From JAJPJE01 sp963724985 (GTDB lineage: Bacteria; Acidobacteriota; Terriglobia; Terriglobales; Acidobacteriaceae), in contig CAVRWV010000022.1 of assembly GCA_963724985.1 (NCBI GenBank), positions 124,001 through 188,000 of the forward strand: a DNA stretch of 64,000 nt, in the 5' to 3' direction. The position numbers and the translations under genes were made by a program. The notes under the pieces were generated by a model that was not told where the DNA came from, searched no databases, and was given only the letters and a program-made list of their open reading frames with translations. Positions 51,675 through 59,526 of this stretch are shown in pieces (positions within the stretch are counted from its first letter, which is position 1; every line of letters begins with the position of its first letter).

Positions 51675-52169
51675 ATGAAATGTCCGTTTTGCGGGTTCCC
51701 AAATGACAAAGTTGTGGACTCGCGCGAAAGCAAAGAAGCCGAGTCGATCCGGCGTCGCCGCGAATGCCTGAAATGTTCCAAGCGCTTCACCACCTACGAG
51801 CGCATCGACGAAATCCCGTATATGGTGGTGAAAAAAGACGGCCGCCGCGAAAAATTTGATCGCCAGAAAGTCCTGAACGGACTGCTGCGCGCCTGCGAAA
51901 AACGTCCCATTCCCATGGGCAAACTCGAGCAGATCGTGAACGAAGCCGAGGGCTTTGTCATCGACTCTCCCGAACGCGAGCGCAAGACCAGCGAAGTCGG
52001 CGAACTGATCATGAATCGCTTGCGGCGTTACGACAAAGTCGCTTATGTCCGTTTCGCCTCCGTCTACTTGGACTTCAAAGACGTGAAGGAATTCATGGAG
52101 GAGTTGAAGCATCTCCTGAAGGCCGCGGAATCGACAACTGAGAAGGCGAAATCGACCGCCAAGAGCTGA
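51675..52169 (+). CDS. nrdR: Transcriptional repressor NrdR
   Basis: NrdR represses ribonucleotide reductase genes in response to ATP/dATP. The 164-residue protein has the zinc ribbon C3-x2-C6 ... C31-x2-C34 (MKCPFCGFPNDKVVDSRESKEAESIRRRRECLKCSKRFTTYERI) and an ATP-cone (VVKKDGRREKFDRQKVLNGLLRACEKRPI). It ends in a Lys/Ser/Thr-rich tail. No nrd gene or NrdR-box was seen in the window. It precedes the isocitrate dehydrogenase gene by 45 bp. Confidence 0.95.
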   Translation: MKCPFCGFPNDKVVDSRESKEAESIRRRRECLKCSKRFTTYERIDEIPYMVVKKDGRREKFDRQKVLNGLLRACEKRPIPMGKLEQIVNEAEGFVIDSPERERKTSEVGELIMNRLRRYDKVAYVRFASVYLDFKDVKEFMEELKHLLKAAESTTEKAKSTAKS

Positions 52170-52214
52170 GTCATCAACACCAACTCATCCGCAATTGAAC
52201 AGGATTTTTGATTT

Positions 52215-53249
52215 ATGACACACAAAGTCACTCTTATCCCCGGCGACGGCATCGGACCAGAGGTCACGAGCGCCGCTGTTCGCATTCTCGAAGCAACCGG
52301 CGTCAAGTTCGAATGGGAAAGCTACAAGGCAGGCGCTGATGCCTACGAGAAGTATCGCGAATACATTCCCAAGGAACTGATCGAGTCAATCGAACGCAAC
52401 AAAGTTGCGCTTAAAGGACCAATCACAACTCCCATTGGCGGCGGCTTTTCCAGCATCAATGTCGAGCTTCGCAAACGATTCGAGCTCTACGCGAATTTCC
52501 GCCCGATCCGAAATCTGCCGCACGTGCCCACCCGTTATCCCGATGTCGACCTCATCATCATTCGAGAGAACACTGAGGGGCTCTATTCCGGCATCGAGCA
52601 TGAAGTCGTCCCCGGCGTAGTCGAAAGCCTGAAGATCATGACGGAGAAGGCTTGCACGCGTATCTCAAAATTCGCTTTCGAATATGCCCGCAACAATAAT
52701 CGCAAGAAGATTCACGTCATACACAAAGCCAACATCATGAAGATGTCCGACGGACTCTTCCTGAAGTGCTCACGCGCCATCGCCAAAGACTATCCTGAGA
52801 TCACCTACGGCGAACACATCATCGATAACACCTGCATGCAACTGGTGATGAACCCATACCAGTACGACATGCTGCTGATGGAAAATCTCTACGGCGACAT
52901 CATCTCCGACCTCTGCGCTGCTTTCGTCGGCGGTCTCGGCCTCGTCCCAGGCGCAAATATTGGCCATGAGATCGCCGTCTTTGAAGCCGTCCATGGCTCC
53001 GCCCCGGATATTGCAGGCAAGAATCTGGCAAATCCGACTGCGGTCGTCCGTTCGGGACTGCTGATGCTCCGCCATCTCGGCGAACACGACGCAGCCCTCA
53101 AGGTTCGCGATGCGCTTGAGTATGTCTATCGCGACAAGCAGAACCTGACGCGCGATCTCGGCGGTCCGGCCACCACCAGCCAGTTCGCCGACGCAGTGAT
53201 TGCCGCAATCCAGAGCGAGAAAACTCAGCCCGCTTCCACCACTGCTTGA
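52215..53249 (+). CDS. NAD-dependent isocitrate dehydrogenase
   Basis: A 344-residue beta-decarboxylating dehydrogenase of the isocitrate/isopropylmalate family. It oxidises isocitrate to 2-oxoglutarate in the TCA cycle. Present are LIPGDGIGPEV, substrate Ser/Asn/Arg residues in GGGFSSINVELRKRFELYANFRPIRN, RENTEGLYSG, and metal-binding Asp in MLLMENLYGDIISDLCAAFVGGLG. The cofactor loop is VHGSAPDIAGKNLANP: the Asp-Ile after HGSAP is the NAD-type pattern, not the Lys-Tyr of NADP enzymes. Isopropylmalate dehydrogenase is less likely because its signature loop is absent. Confidence 0.9.
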   Translation: MTHKVTLIPGDGIGPEVTSAAVRILEATGVKFEWESYKAGADAYEKYREYIPKELIESIERNKVALKGPITTPIGGGFSSINVELRKRFELYANFRPIRNLPHVPTRYPDVDLIIIRENTEGLYSGIEHEVVPGVVESLKIMTEKACTRISKFAFEYARNNNRKKIHVIHKANIMKMSDGLFLKCSRAIAKDYPEITYGEHIIDNTCMQLVMNPYQYDMLLMENLYGDIISDLCAAFVGGLGLVPGANIGHEIAVFEAVHGSAPDIAGKNLANPTAVVRSGLLMLRHLGEHDAALKVRDALEYVYRDKQNLTRDLGGPATTSQFADAVIAAIQSEKTQPASTTA

Positions 53250-53280
53250 GGTAGTTTCCCGGGGCTGGCTTACGGGTGCT

Positions 53281-53309
53281 CCACCCTCGCCTTCTTATGG
53301 CTCGGGTGG
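53281..53309. repeat. Family-B hairpin
   Basis: CCACCCTCGCC / GGCTCGGGTGG with mismatches in the middle around TTCTTAT, preceded by CGGGTGCT. It lies just after the isocitrate dehydrogenase gene. Confidence 0.55.
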
Positions 53310-53317
53310 AACCTCTT

Positions 53318-53454
53318 GTTCCTGTCACCCTGTTTTGTTTTCGTCGCGCTGTTTTTGTTCCTGTCACCCTGTTTTTGTTTATTGTCATCACGAGCGAGCT
53401 TCAGTTTTTTCCCGTCACTATTTCTGTTTTTTTGTCATCACGAGCGAGCTTCAG
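53318..53454. repeat. Duplicated T-rich blocks
   Basis: GTTCCTGTCACCCTGTTTT occurs at 53318 and 53357. TTGTCATCACGAGCGAGCTT occurs at 53382-53401 and 53432-53451 (both followed by CAG). The spacing suggests local duplication of family-C material. Confidence 0.6.
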
Positions 53455-53552
53455 CTCGCGAGGGATCTGCATTTGGTTCATAACTCATAGTCGCGCGGGC
53501 GCCCCTTCGCCTTCGCTCAGGGCACGCCCTCTCCCCGCGTGCTCCATTTCAT

Positions 53553-53604
53553 ATCCGAGCGCCAGCGAGGATCTGTCATGCCGAGCGCAGCGAGGTATCC
53601 CTAT
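53553..53604. repeat. Family-C repeat block
   Basis: ATCCGAGCGCCAGCGAGGAT then CTGTCATGCCGAGCGCAGCG and AGGTATCCCTAT, matching the blocks at 16775, 53936, 59341 and 60938. Confidence 0.6.
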
Positions 53605-53634
53605 CGCACCACGAACGCTCGCCTCTGCGATTTC

Positions 53635-53743
53635 TTGTCAAGCCCCCAAAATCTGAAATTTCTCCCCAACTATCTCATTCCACGATAGAAATAAATTTCG
53701 CCAAAGTGTCTAGTAGGTCCCCTCGAATTTGTCACAATAGAAG
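53635..53743. repeat. ~108-bp dispersed element, copy 2 (family D)
   Basis: It starts TTGTCAAGCCCCC and ends with TTCGCCAAAGTGTC-T-AGTAGGTCCCC then AATTTGTCACAATAGAA. The terminal blocks and total length match the copy at 16628-16735; the internal ~45 bp differ. Confidence 0.7.
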
Positions 53744-53783
53744 CAGTGGATAAATAAATACTGAATGGAGTCATCAACCTCAT

Positions 53784-53826
53784 CCGTCGGATCATCCGAC
53801 GGACGGTCCCATAGCATCCGACGGAT
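53784..53826. repeat. Nested palindromes
   Basis: CCGTCGGAT-c-ATCCGACGG (53784-53802, perfect) followed by ATCCG-a-CGGAT (53816-53826) repeating the same core. It could form a cruciform or be a dimer-binding site. Confidence 0.55.
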
Positions 53827-53935
53827 AAATTTCCCGTCCGAGGGATAAGTCCTTTGTTCCCACCAAAGTCTTCGAGACCCCTCCCCCCTCCCAACGGATC
53901 CGAGGAAAATCCGATCAACCGCCGTTACGGGATGG

Positions 53936-54001
53936 TTGTCATCACGAGCGGACGTCAGTCCGCGAGGATCTGTCATACCGAGTGCAGCGAGGTATCCCTA
54001 C
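53936..54001. repeat. Family-C repeat block
   Basis: TTGTCATCACGAGCGGACGT, CAGTCCGCGAGGATCTGTC and ATACCGAGTGCAGCGAGG, then TATCCCTACC. It is about 95 bp upstream of the cupredoxin lipoprotein start. Confidence 0.6.
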
Positions 54002-54095
54002 CCTCTGTGAGAAATTTGGGGAACAAGAAGAGACGTGGTCGTCTGCTCTCTCCCTACAGAGCAATTACAATACTGAGTTCCAGCAAACTCCCATC

Positions 54096-54830
54096 ATGTC
54101 ACGGACAATTCTCGCTCTCTTACTCGGTCTCACTCTCGCTTCCTGCAACAAGCCAACGCAGAAGTCCCAGTCCAAGCCCGTCACCGCCATCGATCCCGCA
54201 ACAGCTGCCACCATTACTGGCACGGTTCACTTCGAAGGCACCGTTCCCTCGCCCGCGAAGATCGACATGTCCAATGATCCCGATTGCGGCGCAAAACTCG
54301 CCTCCTCGGAAAACCTCATCGTCGATCGTGGCAATCTTGCAAACGTATTCGTTTACGTGAAAGACGGTTTCGGCGATCGCGGCTTTGCCGCTCCACAGGC
54401 ACCTGTCACGATCGACCAGCGCGGCTGCCGCTACGTCCCTCATGTGCTCGGCGTAATGACCGGACAGCCCGTTCAGATCCTTAACTCCGACAGCACTACC
54501 CACAACGTCCATCCCCTGGGACATGCCAATCACCAGTGGAATGCATCGCAACTGCCTAACTCCCCGGCGCTGACCAAGACCTTCACCGAACCCGAGATCA
54601 TGCTTCCGATCCACTGCAACCAGCACCCATGGATGCACATGTACCTCAACGTCATCGACAACCCCTTCTATGCTGTCACCGGATCCGACGGCCGCTTCGA
54701 ACTCAAAGGGCTCCCCCCGGGCGACTACACTGTCGGAGCAGTCCACGAGCAATTAGGCGAGCAAACAATGAGAATCACAGTCGCTCCGAAAGAAGCGAAG
54801 CAGGCAGCCTTCACTTTTCAAGCCAGGTAG
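54096..54830 (+). CDS. Cupredoxin-like lipoprotein with regulatory-type Ig domain
   Basis: The 244-residue protein starts at ATG 54096 with a lipoprotein signal (ILALLLGLTLASC, lipid-modified Cys about residue 17). The middle resembles a plastocyanin/cupredoxin: ITGTVHFEGTVP, the His in STTHNVHPLGH and C-N-Q-H-P-W-M-H-M, which supply His, Cys, His and Met ligands for copper. The end is a carboxypeptidase-regulatory-like fold (AVTGSDGRFELKGLPPGDYTVGAVHEQLGEQTMRITV). Its place directly before ctaA and ctaB suggests a role in electron transfer or copper handling for cytochrome oxidase. The copper site is inferred. Confidence 0.8.
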   Translation: MSRTILALLLGLTLASCNKPTQKSQSKPVTAIDPATAATITGTVHFEGTVPSPAKIDMSNDPDCGAKLASSENLIVDRGNLANVFVYVKDGFGDRGFAAPQAPVTIDQRGCRYVPHVLGVMTGQPVQILNSDSTTHNVHPLGHANHQWNASQLPNSPALTKTFTEPEIMLPIHCNQHPWMHMYLNVIDNPFYAVTGSDGRFELKGLPPGDYTVGAVHEQLGEQTMRITVAPKEAKQAAFTFQAR

Positions 54831-54974
54831 CACCTGCCTGTTCCCCATCCCATTTCGGTCCGATGTCGGAACTTGTCGCCCTAATCCCCTTGCCGCAACC
54901 GCCCGTCCGAGTGATACCATCGTTGGTTGCGCATCACAGCGCGATGTGATGTGGGGACATAAGGAGACACGCAC

Positions 54975-55916
54975 CTGAAAGGCTCTCTGACCACGCCCTT
55001 CAATCGGGCGCATCATAATTTCGCAGTCTTTGCCGCCTTCGCGACCTTCATCCTCATCATTGCCGGTGCACTGGTCACCAGCAACGACGCTGGTCTCTCC
55101 GTCCCCGACTGGCCCACCAGCTTCGGCCACATAGCCCAGATGCCACGCATGGTCGGCGGCGTGAAATTCGAACACACGCATCGCATGATCGCCGAGTTCA
55201 TCGGCACGCTCACCATCATCATTGCCGTTTGGACTTGGCGCAGCGACCGCCGCTCGTGGATGAAGAAACTCGGCATCGCGGCACTCGGCACCGTGATCCT
55301 CCAAGGCGTTCTCGGCGGAATTACCGTTCTTGAATTACTGCCGCCCGCCGTTTCGACGGCCCATGCCATCGTTGGTCAAACCTTCTTTTGTATCGCTGTA
55401 GCGATTGCCCTGTTCACTGGACGCCGCTTCGTGCAGGAAGAACCGCGTACCGCACGCGACAGCCGCCGCCCCAGCCTCATTGCGCTTACGAACCTGTCCG
55501 TCTTCATCGTTTACGTCCAGTTGGCCCTCGGCGGCATGTTCCGCCACAAAGGCATGAGTTGGGAGCCGCACGTGATCAACGCCGCGCTGGTCACCTTCAT
55601 CCTGATTTGGACCTCCGTGCGCGTGCTCTCGTACTACTCTGAGATTGAAGGTCTGCGTCGTCCTGCGATCCTTGTGCTCAGCCTTGTTATCGTGCAACTC
55701 TGCCTGGGCTTCATGTCCTTCCTGACAAAGGTTGTTTGGGGAGCACAAGCTGTGCAGCCCACGCCGCTGATGGTTTCTTCTACCGTGGCTCACACCGCCG
55801 TTGGAGCCCTGCTTCTCGCTTCTACTGTCGTTCTCGCCATCCAGGCGCGACGTCATCTTGCCGTTCTCGACGAGCACGCCGTCCGTACCGGTGCCCAGAG
55901 GCCCGTGACCGCATGA
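54975..55916 (+). CDS. ctaA: Heme A synthase CtaA (COX15), apparent CTG start
   Basis: CtaA oxidises heme O to heme A in the membrane. A first ATG at 55140 would lose the first span and the conserved N-terminal region. The frame is open upstream to TAA 54960, and the only start-like codon with an AAGGAG (8 nt upstream) is CTG 54975. That yields LKGSLTTPFNRAHHNFAVFAAFATFILIIAGALVTSNDAGLSVPDWPTSFG (313 aa), the expected N-terminus. Conserved His residues are in FEHTHRMIAEFIG and VSTAHAIVGQ. About eight spans are present. The stop overlaps ctaB as ATGA. Confidence 0.85.
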   Translation: MKGSLTTPFNRAHHNFAVFAAFATFILIIAGALVTSNDAGLSVPDWPTSFGHIAQMPRMVGGVKFEHTHRMIAEFIGTLTIIIAVWTWRSDRRSWMKKLGIAALGTVILQGVLGGITVLELLPPAVSTAHAIVGQTFFCIAVAIALFTGRRFVQEEPRTARDSRRPSLIALTNLSVFIVYVQLALGGMFRHKGMSWEPHVINAALVTFILIWTSVRVLSYYSEIEGLRRPAILVLSLVIVQLCLGFMSFLTKVVWGAQAVQPTPLMVSSTVAHTAVGALLLASTVVLAIQARRHLAVLDEHAVRTGAQRPVTA

Positions 55917-56842
55917 ACACTACACCTCGAGCCGTTGCGATCTCACCCAGCAGTATCTCTGTGTTGTTACGCGATTATGCCGAACTCACCAAGCTGCGCG
56001 TAACCTCGATGATCGTTCTGACCGCATGGACCGGGTTCTACTTTGCGGCGTTCAAGTCAGGTGTCAGTGGGTTCTCGTGGACTCTTTTCCACGCCTTGAT
56101 CGGCATCGGCCTCGTCTCCGGCGGGACCGCCGGCTTCAACGAAGTCATCGAGTGCGATACCGACTCGCACATGCGCCGTACCGCAATGCGTCCGCTGCCC
56201 GCGAAGCGCATGGGCCTGACGCACGCTTCCATTCTGTGCTCCGCCCTGATCATCGGTGGCGCCACTTACCTTTGGCTGGCGACCAACGCCCTCACGGCTT
56301 TGCTCACGCTCGCCACAGCCGTCTTTTATCTTGGCGTCTATACTCCGCTGAAGCGCGTCTCCCCGATCTGCACCTTCATGGGAGCGTTCTCCGGTGCTAT
56401 GCCGCCCATTCTTGGCTGGACCGCCTTGCGTGGCCGCGTCGACTTCGGCGCCCTGGTTCTCTTCGGCATCCTGTTCTTCTGGCAGTTTCCGCACTTCTAT
56501 TCCATCGCGTGGCTTTATCGCGAAGACTACGAAAGCGCCGCCATTCGCATGCTCCCCGTCGTCCACTCCGACGGTCGCTCTACCGCGCGCGAAATCATGA
56601 TCTACTCGGGCCTGCTTGTCCCTATAAGCCTACTGCCTACGTACATTGGCATGGCGGGACGCGTTTACCTGTTCGGCGCGCTCATCCTCAGCAGCGGTCT
56701 TTTTTACTATGGCCTGCGCCTGGCCCTCAGCGATCTGCCCGCTGATTCACCGCGTTCCAAGGCTCCGGCGCGGCATTTGCTCCGTGCGACTGTCATCTAC
56801 TTACCTTTGCTCTTCCTCCTGATGATGCTGAACGTAGCGTAG
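55913..56842 (+). CDS. ctaB: Protoheme IX farnesyltransferase CtaB
   Basis: CtaB adds a farnesyl group to heme B to give heme O, the precursor for CtaA. ATG 55913 overlaps the ctaA stop by 4 bp. The 309-residue UbiA-family protein has the first Asp-rich prenyl-diphosphate site NEVIECDTDSHMRRTAMRPLP, the second in SIAWLYREDYESAAIRMLP, and about nine spans. It is transcribed with ctaA and probably the ABC genes. Confidence 0.94.
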   Translation: MNTTPRAVAISPSSISVLLRDYAELTKLRVTSMIVLTAWTGFYFAAFKSGVSGFSWTLFHALIGIGLVSGGTAGFNEVIECDTDSHMRRTAMRPLPAKRMGLTHASILCSALIIGGATYLWLATNALTALLTLATAVFYLGVYTPLKRVSPICTFMGAFSGAMPPILGWTALRGRVDFGALVLFGILFFWQFPHFYSIAWLYREDYESAAIRMLPVVHSDGRSTAREIMIYSGLLVPISLLPTYIGMAGRVYLFGALILSSGLFYYGLRLALSDLPADSPRSKAPARHLLRATVIYLPLLFLLMMLNVA

Positions 56843-56852
56843 AATCAATTAG

Positions 56853-57890
56853 GTGACCTCCGGAACAACATCCCTTTCCGCAACTCCGTCCCTTGAGGCG
56901 AATGCCGCCAATGCGGTGATTCACGTCGAAAACTTGCAGCACGCCTACAACGGACGCGCCGCACTCAAGGGCGTATCCTTCGACGTTTATCCCGCCGAGA
57001 TCTTCGGCCTGCTCGGCCCCAATGGCAGCGGCAAGACGACCATGTTCCGCATCCTCTCCACCCTGATGCTGCCCATGGGAGGCCGCGCCGTCATTAACGG
57101 CAGCGACTCTGCCTCCGATCCGGCTCGCCTCCGCCAGCACATCGGCGTCGTCTTCCAGGCGCCCAGCATCGACGTGAAGCTCTCTGCTTACGAGAACCTG
57201 CAGCACGTCGGTCATCTGTACGGAATGCGTGGAGCCGCTCTTGATTCGCGCGTGAAGGAAATGCTCGGTCGCGTCGGACTCTCCGATCGCGCGAATGAGC
57301 GTGCCGAAACGTTCTCTGGAGGCATGCAGCGCCGCCTCGAACTTGCCAAAGGCTTGTTGCATCATCCGTCGGTGCTTTTGCTCGATGAGCCCACGACCGG
57401 CCTCGACCCCGGCGCACGTCGCGATCTCTGGCAATATCTCGCCATCCTTCGCGATGAGGAAAATGTCACCGTGATCGTGACCACGCACCTGATGGAAGAA
57501 GCAGAGCGTTGCGATCGCCTTGCGATCCTCAGCGAAGGGCAACTAGTCGCACTGGGTACTCCGGCTGAATTGAAAAATGAAATCGGTGGCGACGTCCTTT
57601 TACTTGAAGCCCGCCACAATCCGGAAGAACTGGCCGTGCGTATCAGCCAGCGTTATGGAGCTGAAGCCACCGTGCTTGATGACGGCAAGGTCCGCCTGGA
57701 GCAGGATCAGGGACACCGCTTCGTCACCGACGTGGTCGAAGCCTTCCCCGGCGAGATTCAGTCCGTATCCGTGAGTAAACCAACTCTGGAAGACGTATTC
57801 ATCCGTCGCACCGGACATCGCTTCTGGACCGAAGAACAACAAGCCGACGCCCAGAAGGCGGCAGGCGGCAAGAAAAAGAAGAAGCACTGA
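56853..57890 (+). CDS. ABC transporter ATP-binding protein
   Basis: A 345-residue ABC ATPase starting at GTG 56853, 10 bp after ctaB. Walker A GPNGSGKT is at 55-62, the signature FSGGMQRRLELAKGLL and Walker B VLLLDEPTTGLDPG follow, and H-loop VTTHLMEE is present. The C-terminal domain (about 240-330) resembles DrrA/CcmA-type exporters and ends with a Lys-rich KKKKKH tail. It pairs with the ABC-2 permease downstream. In other bacteria this gene pair accompanies ctaA/ctaB, suggesting a role in oxidase assembly, though drug or lipid export is possible. Confidence 0.9.
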   Translation: MTSGTTSLSATPSLEANAANAVIHVENLQHAYNGRAALKGVSFDVYPAEIFGLLGPNGSGKTTMFRILSTLMLPMGGRAVINGSDSASDPARLRQHIGVVFQAPSIDVKLSAYENLQHVGHLYGMRGAALDSRVKEMLGRVGLSDRANERAETFSGGMQRRLELAKGLLHHPSVLLLDEPTTGLDPGARRDLWQYLAILRDEENVTVIVTTHLMEEAERCDRLAILSEGQLVALGTPAELKNEIGGDVLLLEARHNPEELAVRISQRYGAEATVLDDGKVRLEQDQGHRFVTDVVEAFPGEIQSVSVSKPTLEDVFIRRTGHRFWTEEQQADAQKAAGGKKKKKH

Positions 57891-57921
57891 AAATCAGCGC
57901 TCATCTGCGTTAATCGGGTGC

Positions 57922-57952
57922 CCCACCCTAGCCCTCTTTTGGCTTGGGTGGG
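57922..57952. repeat. Family-B hairpin inside the ABC operon
   Basis: CCCACCCTAGCC / GGCTTGGGTGGG around CTCTTTT, preceded by CGGGTGC. It lies in the 89-bp gap between the ATPase and permease genes, so it would be transcribed within the operon. Confidence 0.7.
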
Positions 57953-57979
57953 ACCCAAGATCGACAGCTAAAAGAATTC

Positions 57980-58798
57980 ATGGCAACTCAAGTACAAGTA
58001 CTCCCCGCACCCATCTCCGTCGGCACCATGCTGCCCGCGCTTTCCTTGTGGAAGCGCGAGATCGTACGCTTCTACCGCCAGCGTTCGCGCGTGGTGGGCG
58101 TCATCATCTCGCCGGTGCTCTTCTGGATCGTCATCGGTTCCGGCTTCGGATCGTCTTTCCGCGGCGGTACTGCCGGAGGCCAGCACTATCTCGACTTCTT
58201 CTTCCCCGGCGCACTGACGATGATCGTGCTCTTCACCTCCATCTTCGCCATGATGTCGCTGATCGAAGATCGCAACGAAGGCTTCTTGCTCACCGTGCTC
58301 GTCGCGCCGGTCAGCCGCAGCGCCATCGTGCTTGGCAAGGTTCTTGGAGGCGCAACCCTCTCGGCCATCCAGGGCCTGATCTTTCTCGCCTTCGCGCCGC
58401 TGGTTGGCATTCACTTCAGCCTCGTCAGCTTCGCCCTGATCGCCGTAACTGTATTCCTGGTTGCTTTTTCACTCACAGCGCTCGGTTTCGCGATCGCGTG
58501 GCCCATGGATTCGACGCAAGGCTTCCATGCCATCATCAACCTGTTCCTGATACCGCTCTGGCTGCTCTCCGGATCGCTGTTCCCGCTCAGCGGAGCCTCT
58601 TTCTGGATTCGCATGCTGATGCGCATCAACCCGCTCACCTATGGAACTGAAGCCTTGCGCGCTTTGCTCTTTCCTGCGAGCGCTTCGCCTGATTTTCCCG
58701 TGGGCACATCAATTTTGATTCTAGGAATTTTCTCTTTGATCATGTTTGCCGTGGCCTTCTTCATGGCCAACCGCAGGACCACCAAGCCAGCAGCTTAG
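57980..58798 (+). CDS. ABC-2 type transporter permease
   Basis: A 272-residue inner-membrane protein starting at ATG 57980, with six predicted spans and the ABC-2 signature region (YLDFFFPGALTMIVLFTSIFAMMSLIEDRNEGFLLTVLVAPVSRSAIVLGKVLGG and INLFLIPLWLLSGSLFPLSGASFWIRMLMRINPLTYGTEALRALLF). It forms the membrane part of the exporter whose ATPase precedes it. The substrate is unknown. DUF420 follows after 95 bp. Confidence 0.9.
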   Translation: MATQVQVLPAPISVGTMLPALSLWKREIVRFYRQRSRVVGVIISPVLFWIVIGSGFGSSFRGGTAGGQHYLDFFFPGALTMIVLFTSIFAMMSLIEDRNEGFLLTVLVAPVSRSAIVLGKVLGGATLSAIQGLIFLAFAPLVGIHFSLVSFALIAVTVFLVAFSLTALGFAIAWPMDSTQGFHAIINLFLIPLWLLSGSLFPLSGASFWIRMLMRINPLTYGTEALRALLFPASASPDFPVGTSILILGIFSLIMFAVAFFMANRRTTKPAA

Positions 58799-58808
58799 GT
58801 AGACGGGG

Positions 58809-58854
58809 GTAGCTGGTAGCTAGTAGATAGCCAACGGGACTTGCAACCAGCTAC
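58809..58854. repeat. Inverted repeat after the ABC permease gene
   Basis: Perfect 9-bp arms GTAGCTGGT (58809-58817) and ACCAGCTAC (58846-58854) with a 28-nt spacer. There is no T-run, so terminator function is uncertain. Confidence 0.5.
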
Positions 58855-58893
58855 TGGCTACCCAAACAGGCGCCCGCTGATACGCAGACAACT

Positions 58894-59319
58894 ATGCAAG
58901 ACTACTCGATCTTTCCGGTCATCAACGCCTCGCTCAACGGCACGGCTGCCGTCCTTATCGGCACCGGCGTCTACCTCATCAAGACCGGACGCGAGCGCGC
59001 CCACAAAGCCGTGATGGTCCTCGCCATTTCCACCTCCACGCTTTTCCTGATCTCGTACCTTTACTATCACGCGCACATTGGCAGCTATCACTTCCGCGGA
59101 CACGGTTGGGCCCGCCCGCTCTATTTCACGATCCTGACTACGCACACCATCCTTGCCGCCGTGATTGTTCCACTTGTCATCATCACGGTCACGCGCGCCT
59201 GGCGAGGCCACTCCGACCGCCACCGTGCAATCGCGCGCTGGACCTACCCGCTCTGGCTGTACGTCTCCATCACCGGCGTAGTCGTCTATTTCATGCTCTA
59301 CAAGATCTTCGTCAGCTAG
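58894..59319 (+). CDS. DUF420 membrane protein (CtaM-like)
   Basis: A 141-residue protein with four membrane spans and conserved His residues (YYHAHIGSYHFRGHGWARPLYFTILTTHTILAAVIVPLVIITVTRAWRGHSDRHRAIARWTYPLWLYVSITGVVVYFMLY). DUF420/CtaM proteins are needed for assembly of heme-copper oxidases in several bacteria. It closes the cluster cupredoxin-ctaA-ctaB-ABC-ABC-DUF420, which fits that role. No oxidase subunit gene is inside the window. Confidence 0.9.
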   Translation: MQDYSIFPVINASLNGTAAVLIGTGVYLIKTGRERAHKAVMVLAISTSTLFLISYLYYHAHIGSYHFRGHGWARPLYFTILTTHTILAAVIVPLVIITVTRAWRGHSDRHRAIARWTYPLWLYVSITGVVVYFMLYKIFVS

Positions 59320-59340
59320 AGCAGCGCTTGTGCGTGTTCA

Positions 59341-59405
59341 ATCCGAGCGTAGCGAGGATCTGTCATCCCGAGCGAGGGCGTACGCCCGAGTCGAGGGAGC
59401 CCTAC
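59341..59405. repeat. Family-C repeat block
   Basis: ATCCGAGCGTAGCGAGGAT, CTGTCATCCCGAGCGAG, the palindrome GGGCGTACGCCC (59376-59387), GAGTCGAGGGAGCCCTAC. It lies between DUF420 and the amidohydrolase gene. Confidence 0.6.
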
Positions 59406-59526
59406 AGTGCCCACTCAAACGATGAAACGAACAGGCTTTTCGGACAAGCCTCTCTGTAGCAAGCTCTGTTTTCAATTGTCCGATTATCCGATTCCCCGAT
59501 TACAGATTCCGGTACACTACTCCCGC

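Larger units (their letters stand above)
53250..54095. other. Large intergenic repeat region
   Basis: This 846-bp gap holds a family-B hairpin (53281-53309), duplicated GTTCCTGTCACCCTG (53318, 53357) and TTGTCATCACGAGCGAGC (53382, 53432) blocks, two family-C blocks, the second copy of the ~108-bp element and a nested palindrome at 53784-53826. No convincing gene was found. Confidence 0.6.

Noticed and set aside
52215..53249. 3-isopropylmalate dehydrogenase
   Set aside because: The SSIN substrate region and HGSAPDIAGKN loop fit NAD-type isocitrate dehydrogenase better, and no leu genes are adjacent.
53318..53454. CRISPR array
   Set aside because: Only two copies each of two T-rich blocks, no regular spacers, no cas genes.
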